The translations under genes were made by a program, and so were the position numbers. The notes under the pieces are model-generated. The model searched no databases. It was not told the origin of the DNA and was given only the letters and a program-made list of their open reading frames with translations. Shown in pieces: positions 14,840 to 20,891 of a stretch of DNA of 21,096 nucleotides. The DNA is from DASYAN01 sp036501345 (GTDB taxonomy: Bacteria; Chloroflexota; Ktedonobacteria; Ktedonobacterales; Ktedonobacteraceae). Each line of letters opens with the position of its first letter. Position 1 is the first letter of the stretch. The stretch spans positions 1-21,096 of the forward strand of contig DASYAN010000057.1 in NCBI GenBank assembly GCA_036501345.1, read 5' to 3'.

Positions 14840-15466
14840 GTGACGACACTTCAATCATCCCAAGTAGTACATTCAACAGTCGCCAGCTCATGGCGTTGGA
14901 TGAGACTCGATCTTTTGACACGGATCATTCCACTGGCAATTGCACCATTTCTCTACATCGCTATTTTCCATGTGCCTCTCTCTTCTATAGGACTCACACT
15001 GGGCAACGTTCCCCAACAAATTCTTATAGGCCTACTCGTGGGGAGTCTGATGGCAGCTTTTGCAGCAACGTATCGCATGTATATTGTAGGACCCTGGTTT
15101 CGCCATCCCACATCTTATGATCACCTCTTCCAAGCATTTTATTACCTCTGTATTAACGGCCCCGTAGAAGAACTATTCTTTCGCGGTTTTCTCTTAGCAG
15201 CCATAACCCAATGGACGGGATGGCTTGGATGGGGCTGGCTGGTAAGTACAGCGGCGTATACACTCTACCACCGACTTGGTAAGTGGAGTTGGCGAAGCGT
15301 AGGTGGCGTAGGTCTGGCCAGTATTGTCTTCAGTCTGGTCTATCTTCTGCAACCAGATCCACGGTCGCTACTCGCAGTAATCATCGTGCATGGTTTCACC
15401 ACCTGCGGTTTTCTCAGTTGGGGAGATGAGGTTCTGTATCAACGGTGGAAGCGAAGGCAGGCCTAA
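14840..15466 (+). CDS. CPBP family intramembrane glutamic endopeptidase
   Basis: This 208-residue integral membrane protein has about six hydrophobic segments. The CPBP (CAAX protease and bacteriocin-processing, Abi) motifs are visible: EELFFRGFLL with the paired glutamates E110-E111 and R115, a second-motif histidine H144 in YTLYHR, and H184 in VHGFTTCGFL. Some members mature secreted peptides or give immunity to self-made bacteriocins, and others are of unknown role. No peptide precursor gene is recognisable next to it. The start is GTG at 14840, with AAAGAGG a few bases upstream. There is no clear promoter of its own, so partial read-through from hicAB is possible. Confidence 0.87.
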   Translation: MTTLQSSQVVHSTVASSWRWMRLDLLTRIIPLAIAPFLYIAIFHVPLSSIGLTLGNVPQQILIGLLVGSLMAAFAATYRMYIVGPWFRHPTSYDHLFQAFYYLCINGPVEELFFRGFLLAAITQWTGWLGWGWLVSTAAYTLYHRLGKWSWRSVGGVGLASIVFSLVYLLQPDPRSLLAVIIVHGFTTCGFLSWGDEVLYQRWKRRQA

Positions 15467-15576
15467 AATAATAGCATTTCTAAAACACATCTCAAAAGGC
15501 TGTGACATATGTGTGAGCACAAACGTATTCTTGGTAGGGAGACAAAGTAGTCCTCCAGCAAGTCCTTTTAGTGGGT

Positions 15577-15588
15577 ACTGGCGCCAGT
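15577..15588. promoter_or_regulatory. Palindromic candidate operator
   Basis: ACTGGCGCCAGT is a perfect 12-nt dyad sharing one base with the -35 of the following promoter, a placement typical of a regulator site. Confidence 0.4.
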
Positions 15589-15616
15589 TTACACTCCTGC
15601 CAATAACAGGTATGAT
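15588..15616 (+). promoter_or_regulatory. Sigma70-type promoter of the polysaccharide gene pair
   Basis: TTTACA (15588-15593), a 17-base spacer and TATGAT (15611-15616) closely match consensus. The predicted start is near 15623. Confidence 0.7.
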
Positions 15617-15791
15617 AAAATCAAAATGGGAACTTGCTCTAAATATATACGCTACAACATAAGAAAAAAGAAGTCAGAGCACCTATAGTGCTATATAGTT
15701 ACCTTCATGAGGACGATTCGTCTATCCAATAAGGTAAATAAAGGCAATTATCTATTGATAGATACTTGTCAAAATTTGGAGGTTTTATCTG

Positions 15792-16742
15792 TTGAAAATA
15801 CTAGTTACTGGAGGAGCAGGTTTTATTGGCTCCAACCTTTGCGCTCGCTTGCTTGCAGAAGGCCATTCTGTTCTTTGTGTAGATAATCTGATCACTGGCA
15901 CAACAGACAATATTGCTTCAATACGAAATCATCGAGAATTTACTTTTATCGAACATGATGTTACCCAGCCATTTCACTTTCAAGCTGATGCCATTTTCCA
16001 TCTGGCAAGTCCCGCTAGTCCTGTAGGATATATGCAGCACCCCATCGAGACTATCTTGGTTAATAGCCAGGGGACCTACCAGATGTTAGAGCATGCCAAA
16101 AAGCAGCATGCCAAGTTCCTTGTCTCCTCGACTTCAGAAATCTATGGGGACCCATTAGAGCATCCTCAGCGAGAAGACTATTGGGGTAATGTGAATCCAA
16201 TTGGGCCTCGTGCCTGCTATGATGAAAGTAAGCGTCTTGCTGAGACGTTGACAATGGAATATTATCGCCAATATCAAACTGATGTACGTATTGTCCGTAT
16301 CTTTAATACCTATGGCCCCAATAGCCAAATCGATGATGGACGGATGATTCCCAATTTTATCACGCAGGCACTCAAGAATCAGCCACTCACTATCTTCGGT
16401 GATGGAACAAAGACTCGCAGCATCACGTATGTCGATGACCTTGTTGAAGGCCTGGTACGAGCTCTGTTGCGTCCCAATACAACCGGAGAAGTATTTAATT
16501 TGGGAAGTATCGAGGAATATACCGTTCTCGAATATGCCCACATGATCATTCGCCTCTGCAACTCTTCATCCACTATCGTCTTTGAACCCAGTCGTATTGA
16601 CGACCCAGAGCGTCGCCGACCCAACCCCAACAAGGCAGAGCAGATCCTTGGATGGCAGCGCAAAGTTAGTATGGAAGAAGGATTGCACCGAACAATTGCT
16701 TGGTTTGGTCAACGCATTGCACAACTTTCGATGGTTTCCTAG
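15792..16742 (+). CDS. UDP-glucuronate decarboxylase-like NAD-dependent epimerase/dehydratase
   Basis: This extended short-chain dehydrogenase has 316 residues. The Rossmann motif GGAGFIG is at 7-13 and the catalytic Tyr143-x3-Lys147 is in CYDESKR. The blocks HLASPASPVGYMQHPIETI, SSTSEIYGDPLEHPQ and EDYWGNVNPIGPRACYDESKR match the UDP-glucuronic acid decarboxylase (UXS) group, which makes UDP-xylose from UDP-glucuronate. dTDP-glucose dehydratases are less similar. It likely supplies a nucleotide sugar for a surface polysaccharide, in keeping with the O-antigen ligase-like gene 65 bases downstream. The start is TTG at 15792, nine bases after a perfect GGAGG. The protein ends with an SDR-typical region and has no membrane segment. 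Confidence 0.9.
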   Translation: MKILVTGGAGFIGSNLCARLLAEGHSVLCVDNLITGTTDNIASIRNHREFTFIEHDVTQPFHFQADAIFHLASPASPVGYMQHPIETILVNSQGTYQMLEHAKKQHAKFLVSSTSEIYGDPLEHPQREDYWGNVNPIGPRACYDESKRLAETLTMEYYRQYQTDVRIVRIFNTYGPNSQIDDGRMIPNFITQALKNQPLTIFGDGTKTRSITYVDDLVEGLVRALLRPNTTGEVFNLGSIEEYTVLEYAHMIIRLCNSSSTIVFEPSRIDDPERRRPNPNKAEQILGWQRKVSMEEGLHRTIAWFGQRIAQLSMVS

Positions 16743-16807
16743 CAATTGTATTGCCAGATCGTCTAAGATCCACAGAGCACGCATCAGCTAGAATAAAACT
16801 GCATGCC

Positions 16808-18421
16808 ATGATTATGTATACATTAAATGAAATACAGTACACAGCTCATTCCCCGTGGTACAAACGCATAGCGGACAGTGCAAGAGAGCAACTCACGGGA
16901 GCAAATCTAGTTGGCTTGTTGGGAGCATTCGTTGCTCTCGCATGTCTGCTGGGCATTCCCAGTGACCAATACTGGAATATTCGCATACCGCTGTATCTTA
17001 TTGTCACCATCTGGACCCTTGTACGTCCACGGGTCGCACTCTACTTGCTTCCTCTTGCGATTCCCTGGGGATCTCTGGATACAATTGCAGGAGGAATCAC
17101 TAGTGCTGACATTCTTGTTGCTTTACTAGCGGCCGGTTGGCTGATGAGCTATACCTTGCGCCCTCTTGCAGCACGGAGAGGGATTTACATTGGGGCCCTC
17201 GATTATGAAAAGGCAGCAGTGCTGCAGTATCTACTACTCAGTACGGTTGTCTTCTTGCTGGCGATAACTATCTCAATGACAGTGGCATTCAGTCTGACTG
17301 CTAGCATTAAAGAAATTGCCAAATGGACCGAGGTGCTTGTGATTTTCATGCTGGGAACAAAGTATCTTCGGACACGTCGGCAGATCTGGACAATTGTTGT
17401 TATTATATGTCTGGCAGGAATCTCACAAGCACTCCTAGGCTATGCCCAGGCTTTCTTAAATCTAGGGCCCGCCTCGTTTGTACGCGACGCAAGCTTACGT
17501 GTCTATGGAACATTTGCACAGCCCAATCCTTACGCGGGCTACATCAATATGACACTAGCACTTGCCATTGCACTAATGCTACTCGGGCACAACTGGGCTA
17601 CACGTATATTATCAGCCTGCACTGCCATTCCATTAGCAGGAGTTGAATATTACTCGCAATCCAAAGGCGGCTGGATCGCTATCGGGGCAGCAGTGATTTT
17701 CATTCTCGCGGTGGGTTTTCCTCGTGTGCGAAGGCTGCTCCATACTGCATTGATTGTAGTATTGTGTATAATCGGAGCTTACCTGGCAGGTAAAATTCCC
17801 TCACAATTCATTGATCCCATTCTAACGAAGATTGGTGTGATCAACATTTCATTTACCAATCCGTCTCCAGATAACTATGCAAACTCCGAACGCATAGCAC
17901 ACTGGGTAGCTGGCATCCATATGTTCCTAGATCATCCTCTCCTCGGTATTGGCATAGGAAATTATCAATACGCCTATCCAGCATATCACCCTGGTATTTT
18001 TGTTGTTCCCTTAGGACATGCACACAACTATTACATCAATATGGCTGCCGAGGCAGGCTTACTCGGTCTGACAGCTTTTATCTTGTTCTTACTGGCTATC
18101 TTTGTTGCCGGAGGCCATGCCTATCGTGCAATTAGCAAGCAGTACCATCAACTCAAGGCACAGAAATTCAAGACACAGGGAATAATGACAACCGTAGAAT
18201 CCTATAACACAATGAGGCGCTTCGGTATACTCAAAAATGACAAGGCACTTGCGATCGGTTTGCTGGCAGCACTACTCTCTGTCTGCGTACATAATCTGGT
18301 AGATAATTTATATGTTCACGCGATGACCAGCCTCTTTGCATTACTCCTCGTTCTGCTCATACGCTTGGGAGAGGTATCGCAACCATCTGAATTAGATGCA
18401 CCGCACTATAGTGACATTTAA
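16808..18421 (+). CDS. O-antigen ligase/polymerase (Wzy_C) family membrane protein
   Basis: This is a polytopic membrane protein of about 537 residues and 11-13 hydrophobic segments. Family features are AQPNPYAGYINMTLALAIAL (about 239-258) and the large extracytoplasmic loop before the C-terminal segments. The loop contains HPLLGIGIGNYQYAYPAYHP followed by GHAHNYYINMAAEAGLLGLT (about 400-420). Such proteins ligate or polymerise lipid-linked glycans at the outer face of the membrane. In a monoderm-like organism it probably builds an exopolysaccharide or glycosylates a cell-wall component. The frame is open from TTG 16700 inside the preceding gene. I chose ATG 16808, with ATG 16814 also possible. 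The RBS is poor at both, so translational coupling is possible. It is likely co-transcribed with the UXS-like gene. Confidence 0.88.
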   Translation: MIMYTLNEIQYTAHSPWYKRIADSAREQLTGANLVGLLGAFVALACLLGIPSDQYWNIRIPLYLIVTIWTLVRPRVALYLLPLAIPWGSLDTIAGGITSADILVALLAAGWLMSYTLRPLAARRGIYIGALDYEKAAVLQYLLLSTVVFLLAITISMTVAFSLTASIKEIAKWTEVLVIFMLGTKYLRTRRQIWTIVVIICLAGISQALLGYAQAFLNLGPASFVRDASLRVYGTFAQPNPYAGYINMTLALAIALMLLGHNWATRILSACTAIPLAGVEYYSQSKGGWIAIGAAVIFILAVGFPRVRRLLHTALIVVLCIIGAYLAGKIPSQFIDPILTKIGVINISFTNPSPDNYANSERIAHWVAGIHMFLDHPLLGIGIGNYQYAYPAYHPGIFVVPLGHAHNYYINMAAEAGLLGLTAFILFLLAIFVAGGHAYRAISKQYHQLKAQKFKTQGIMTTVESYNTMRRFGILKNDKALAIGLLAALLSVCVHNLVDNLYVHAMTSLFALLLVLLIRLGEVSQPSELDAPHYSDI

Positions 18422-18432
18422 CAAACAACGTC

Positions 18433-18462
18433 TTGACACATCAAATTGGACTATGCTATCAT
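18433..18462 (+). promoter_or_regulatory. Sigma70-type promoter of rpsU
   Basis: A consensus TTGACA (18433-18438), an 18-base spacer and TATCAT (18457-18462) begin twelve bases after the preceding stop codon. The predicted start is near 18469, giving a leader of about 180 bases. Confidence 0.75.
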
Positions 18463-18468
18463 TCATCA

Positions 18469-18648
18469 AAATCGGAGGTAGGACAAGTCTACGGTGCTCT
18501 TCTATGTAGTTCAGCGGACTCTTATGCTGGCAGAGTGCCACAAGATAGCCCTATATTTTTGAATAGGTCAACGAAGTATGGCGGGGGCTCAATACAAGAG
18601 TTAGCTTGCCTACCTCGAAAACAGGCCACGAGAGGGGGGGGGAATTTG
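18469..18648 (+). promoter_or_regulatory. Long structured rpsU leader RNA
   Basis: By hand pairing the leader folds into a closed domain. P1 pairs GAGGTAGG (18475-18482) with CCTACCTC (18609-18616) and CAAG (18484-18487) with CTTG (18605-18608), 12 pairs around one bulged A. Inside are P2, GGTGCTCT (18493-18500) with AGAGTGCC (18532-18539), capped by TCAGC/GCTGG (18511-18515, 18526-18530), and P3, CCTAT/ATAGG (18550-18554, 18563-18567). The domain ends 17 bases before the G9 tract that serves as RBS. The layout suits an autoregulatory ribosomal-protein leader or a ligand-sensing RNA. I match it to no known class. Confidence 0.5.
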
Positions 18649-18828
18649 GTGTCAGCAGTTACAATTAGCGAAAACGAATCATTTGAAGTTGCGTTAAAGC
18701 GCTTCAACCGTAAAATTCAACAGGACGGTCTTCTCTCTGAGGCTCGTCGCCGCGAACATTACGAAAAGCCAAGCGTAAAGCGGAAGAGAAAAGAGGCCGC
18801 ACGTCGGCGTAAGACCACCCATAAGTGA
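18649..18828 (+). CDS. rpsU: 30S ribosomal protein bS21
   Basis: This small basic protein of 59 residues is bS21. It has the opening SAVTISENESFEVALKRFNR, KIQQDGLLSEARRREHYEKPS and the Arg/Lys-rich tail VKRKRKEAARRRKTTHK. bS21 sits near the 3' end of 16S rRNA and helps initiation on structured mRNAs. The GTG start at 18649 fits the family N-terminus. The frame is open far upstream to 18433, but that part lies in the promoter and leader. The RBS is a run of nine G (18634-18642) preceded by AGA, seven bases before GTG. It is transcribed from its own promoter with a long structured leader. Hairpins separate it from ybeY. Confidence 0.93.
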   Translation: MSAVTISENESFEVALKRFNRKIQQDGLLSEARRREHYEKPSVKRKRKEAARRRKTTHK

Positions 18829-18840
18829 TGGCACGCTGGA

Positions 18841-18876
18841 GGGGTTTAGACGTTCCCACATTAAAAACGTCTCCCC
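18841..18876 (+). terminator. Hairpin after rpsU
   Basis: AGACGTT (18848-18854) pairs with AACGTCT (18866-18872). The flanking GGGG (18841-18844) and CCCC (18873-18876) extend the stem around a TTT bulge. No T-tract follows, so it may be an mRNA 3' stabiliser or a partial terminator. Confidence 0.45.
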
Positions 18877-18886
18877 CAAAGGGACA

Positions 18887-18947
18887 GCCGCAAGAAAAGA
18901 GAGGCGGTATTCCTCTCTATGGCTAAAGCTTAGGGGCATCCTGCGGC
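18887..18947 (+). other. Structured RNA-like stretch upstream of ybeY
   Basis: GCCGCA (18887-18892) pairs with TGCGGC (18942-18947) and encloses the 7-bp hairpin AGAGAGG/CCTCTCT (18898-18904, 18912-18918) and a small CTAA/TTAG stem. It ends 29 bases before the ybeY start. It is untested and matches no riboswitch class I recognise. Confidence 0.35.
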
Positions 18948-18976
18948 GATTATAGTCACGTTGAGGCTAGCATTTC

Positions 18977-19546
18977 ATGCAAGAACATCCTCTTATAGAA
19001 CTCTATGTAAGCGTTGGTCCTGACCAGCAAAATACGTTGATCGAGCAGCTACTTTCCTCTGTTGATCTGGATAGTGTTGCATTACAAACCTTACAAGCTG
19101 CTGGTATCAATCAGCAAGTTATGTTTACATTGTTGATCACCGATGATGATGGTATACGCGATATGAACAAGCAATATCGCGAGCAGGATAAGCCAACTGA
19201 TGTCCTCTCTTTTCCTTTGCTTCCGCATCCCCTCGTCAATGCTCCGGCTGATCAGCTCTGGACAATCCCACCCACTGAAAACGCATCTGCCGCGATAGAG
19301 CAACCAGCACAGGGATTTGTCACTCCACCGGGTATGATTACGAATCTAGGCGATATCGTCATGTCCTGGCCAACGATTACGCATCAGGCAACAGAAGCAG
19401 GTCATGAACCATTAGTTGAGCTCCTGTACCTCCTCTCACATGGACTACTCCATCTTGTTGGTTATGATGATCATACTGAGGCAGGCTATCAGACAATGGT
19501 CCATATCCAACAAACAGTCCTACAAACCCTAGGATACCAGGTGTAA
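18977..19546 (+). CDS. ybeY: Endoribonuclease / rRNA maturation factor YbeY
   Basis: YbeY is a metal-dependent endoribonuclease needed for 16S rRNA 3'-end maturation and ribosome quality control. Family motifs are MNKQYREQDKPTDVLSFP, LGDIVMSWPTITHQA and the metal site in SHGLLHLVGYDDHTE. The usual site has histidines spaced H-x3-H-x5-H (HGxLHLxGYDH). Here the position of the third His is Asp, with a His one residue later (GYDDH). Between LSFP and LGDI lies an insertion of about 40 residues, Pro/Ala-rich, making the protein 189 residues instead of about 150. The ATG at 18977 has a TTGAGG about ten bases upstream. The stop codon abuts the dgkA start, so the two are translationally coupled. Confidence 0.94.
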   Translation: MQEHPLIELYVSVGPDQQNTLIEQLLSSVDLDSVALQTLQAAGINQQVMFTLLITDDDGIRDMNKQYREQDKPTDVLSFPLLPHPLVNAPADQLWTIPPTENASAAIEQPAQGFVTPPGMITNLGDIVMSWPTITHQATEAGHEPLVELLYLLSHGLLHLVGYDDHTEAGYQTMVHIQQTVLQTLGYQV

Positions 19547-19942
19547 ATGAGCTGGTCACCATTGCCCCAGCACTCACAAAAAAGCAAGTGGGCAAAATTT
19601 ATTGCTGGCTTCGGTTATGCTTTTCATGGGCTCTGGTATACACTTTGTACTCAGCGTCACGCCCGTATTCACATCTTCATCGCAACACTAGCAATTATTA
19701 TGGGCATTATCTTACATGTCTCAGCACTGGAATTTGCCATTGTTTTTGTAGCTATTACAGGCGTATTTACCACAGAGATGCTTAATACCGTAGCAGAGTT
19801 ATGCGTTGATCTTGCCTCACCAGAGTATCATCCTCTAGCAAAAATTGCGAAAGACGTTGCGGCTGGTGCAGTATTGGCAAACGCCATTCTGGCTATTGTT
19901 ATTGGACTGTTTATATTCCTTCCCCACCTACTAAAATTCTGA
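19547..19942 (+). CDS. dgkA: Diacylglycerol/undecaprenol kinase family protein
   Basis: This small integral membrane kinase of 131 residues has three hydrophobic helices after a polar N-terminus. Conserved residues of the DgkA family are present in RHARIHIFIATLAII, FTTEMLNTVAELCVDLASPE and HPLAKIAKDVAAGAVLANAI, including the catalytic Glu of helix 2 (AELCVDL) and the Asn and Lys/Asp that bind ATP-Mg. In Gram-positive-type bacteria such enzymes phosphorylate undecaprenol for cell-wall lipid-carrier recycling. The ATG follows the ybeY TAA with no gap. The ybeY-dgkA order is common in Firmicutes and Chloroflexota, often followed by cdd or era, which are absent here. Confidence 0.92.
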   Translation: MSWSPLPQHSQKSKWAKFIAGFGYAFHGLWYTLCTQRHARIHIFIATLAIIMGIILHVSALEFAIVFVAITGVFTTEMLNTVAELCVDLASPEYHPLAKIAKDVAAGAVLANAILAIVIGLFIFLPHLLKF

Positions 19943-19959
19943 GGCGACGTTTCGTAACT

Positions 19960-19985
19960 CAGATAAGCAGAGCGGCTCTGATCTG
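19960..19985 (+). terminator. Terminator of ybeY-dgkA
   Basis: CAGAT (19960-19964) pairs with ATCTG (19981-19985) and CAGAG (19968-19972) with CTCTG (19976-19980), with a 3-base bulge and a 3-base loop. A T-rich TAATTTTTCTT follows 12 bases later. Confidence 0.6.
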
Positions 19986-20020
19986 AAGTTGTTCCCTAAT
20001 TTTTCTTAAGTTGTTCCCTA
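19986..20020. repeat. Two 13-bp direct repeats, 22-bp period
   Basis: AAGTTGTTCCCTA lies at 19986-19998 and 20008-20020. The 22-base period is two helical turns, a spacing typical of tandem activator or response-regulator sites. They are about 150 bases upstream of the secreted-protein gene. Confidence 0.7.
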
Positions 20021-20172
20021 GATGTCCTGGAAAAGGACTCTCGCGTTGGGTATCCTGAACAGAGAAGCAGGGCTTTATTAAAAGTGAGGAAACGCTCTCA
20101 GACCATTGGGTAACCAGAACCCCAGCTTTTTCGAAGCTCGCCGTTGTATCATTTTTCAGAAAGGGAACTACT

Positions 20173-20628
20173 ATGAAATCTGTTGTTCGTCTTCGTCACA
20201 TGTGTAGAGTATTCTTTATACTAGGTATCACTAATCTATCCGTCGTTGCTGCTATAGCAACCGTCCTCTTGAGCCCTCCCCTGGCTGCTAACGCTCATGC
20301 ATATTATTCCCAAGGAAACTGCCCTACTGGCTGGCACATAGATACGGGCAATCCAAGCGGCTGTAGACCAAATGGTTATTGTGACACAGGCTCTGCCATG
20401 ATCCCTCAAAACGGCTTGGTCACATGTATCTCGTCAGCGAGTAATAAAAATAAGTGCAATCCTGGGCTGACTTGGCAAGATCCTGATGATGCCCGGCAGT
20501 GCCTCCCTAATGATCAGCATTGCGGCTCAGCCTCTCACTTCGACAGTAATCTTGGGTACTGTGTCTTGAATTACAATTCCGCCGAAACCTACATCGAGAA
20601 CCACTTTCAGGGACTCCAAAACAATTAA
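20173..20628 (+). CDS. Secreted cysteine-rich protein with duplicated four-Cys module
   Basis: I do not recognise a family for this protein. Residues 1-43 form a Sec signal peptide: basic start MKSVVRLRHMCR, a hydrophobic core about 14-34, and probable cleavage after AHA. The mature part of about 108 residues has eight cysteines, arranged as two similar modules of pattern C-x13/14-C-x5/6-C-x12/14-C. The shared pieces are C-(P)-x-G, C-x-P-N and a GLVTC/LGYC end. Four disulfides per protein are therefore likely, one set per module. No lipobox, membrane anchor or catalytic motif is seen. The ATG at 20173 has AAAGGGA closely upstream. The gene is alone on the strand. A small extracellular binding domain or effector is possible but unproven. 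Confidence 0.85.
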   Translation: MKSVVRLRHMCRVFFILGITNLSVVAAIATVLLSPPLAANAHAYYSQGNCPTGWHIDTGNPSGCRPNGYCDTGSAMIPQNGLVTCISSASNKNKCNPGLTWQDPDDARQCLPNDQHCGSASHFDSNLGYCVLNYNSAETYIENHFQGLQNN

Positions 20629-20705
20629 TCATCCCAGGACGTTAACAAACTATCCAGTCCAAGTGGGACAATTAAAACCTTGAGAGTCCCTCAGTAGGCA
20701 TCATG

Positions 20706-20752
20706 AAGCTGATCTCCTTGGCGAGGCTCATTCCCTCGCCCGGAGTCAGCTT
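20706..20752 (+). terminator. Very strong 47-nt hairpin downstream of the secreted-protein gene
   Basis: AAGCTGA (20706-20712) pairs with TCAGCTT (20746-20752), CTCC (20714-20717) with GGAG (20742-20745) and GGCGAGG (20720-20726) with CCTCGCC (20734-20740), with a 7-base loop. This gives 18 pairs interrupted only by small bulges. No T-tract follows. It may be a terminator or a stable structured RNA. Confidence 0.5.
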
Positions 20753-20781
20753 ACCTTACTCTGCCAAATACGAGGAGCTTT

Positions 20782-20800
20782 TGCTCTTCATTGAAGAGCA
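20782..20800 (+). terminator. Second hairpin downstream of the secreted-protein gene
   Basis: TGCTCTTC (20782-20789) and GAAGAGCA (20793-20800) form a perfect 8-bp stem with a 3-base loop, 30 bases after the first hairpin. Confidence 0.5.
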
Positions 20801-20854
20801 TGATGGGATTAAGAAATACCCTCGAATATGCTAGGTAATCCAAAAACTCACCCA

Positions 20855-20883
20855 TTTACAAACAAGCACTTATACTCTATCAT
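20855..20883 (+). promoter_or_regulatory. Sigma70-type promoter of the ligase gene
   Basis: TTTACA (20855-20860), a 17-base spacer and TATCAT (20878-20883) closely match consensus. The predicted start near 20890 is only about two bases before the ATG of the ligase. Confidence 0.65.
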
Positions 20884-20891
20884 TGACAAAG

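Larger units (their letters stand above)
15467..15791. other. 325-base leader/promoter region of the polysaccharide genes
   Basis: No gene is seen. The region holds a strong promoter at 15588-15616, a 12-nt palindrome abutting its -35, a small hairpin AGCAC/GTGCT (15678-15682, 15688-15692) in the transcribed leader, and the RBS of the next gene. The leader of about 170 bases is long but shows no known riboswitch. Confidence 0.6.

Noticed and set aside
16700..16807. Upstream TTG start of the O-antigen ligase-like gene
   Set aside because: It would overlap the preceding gene by 43 bases and add a polar, non-family stretch before the first membrane segment.
18433..18648. N-terminal extension of bS21 to 131 residues
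   Set aside because: It starts inside the -35 box and runs through the leader. The bS21 family begins at the GTG 18649 with an adjacent RBS.
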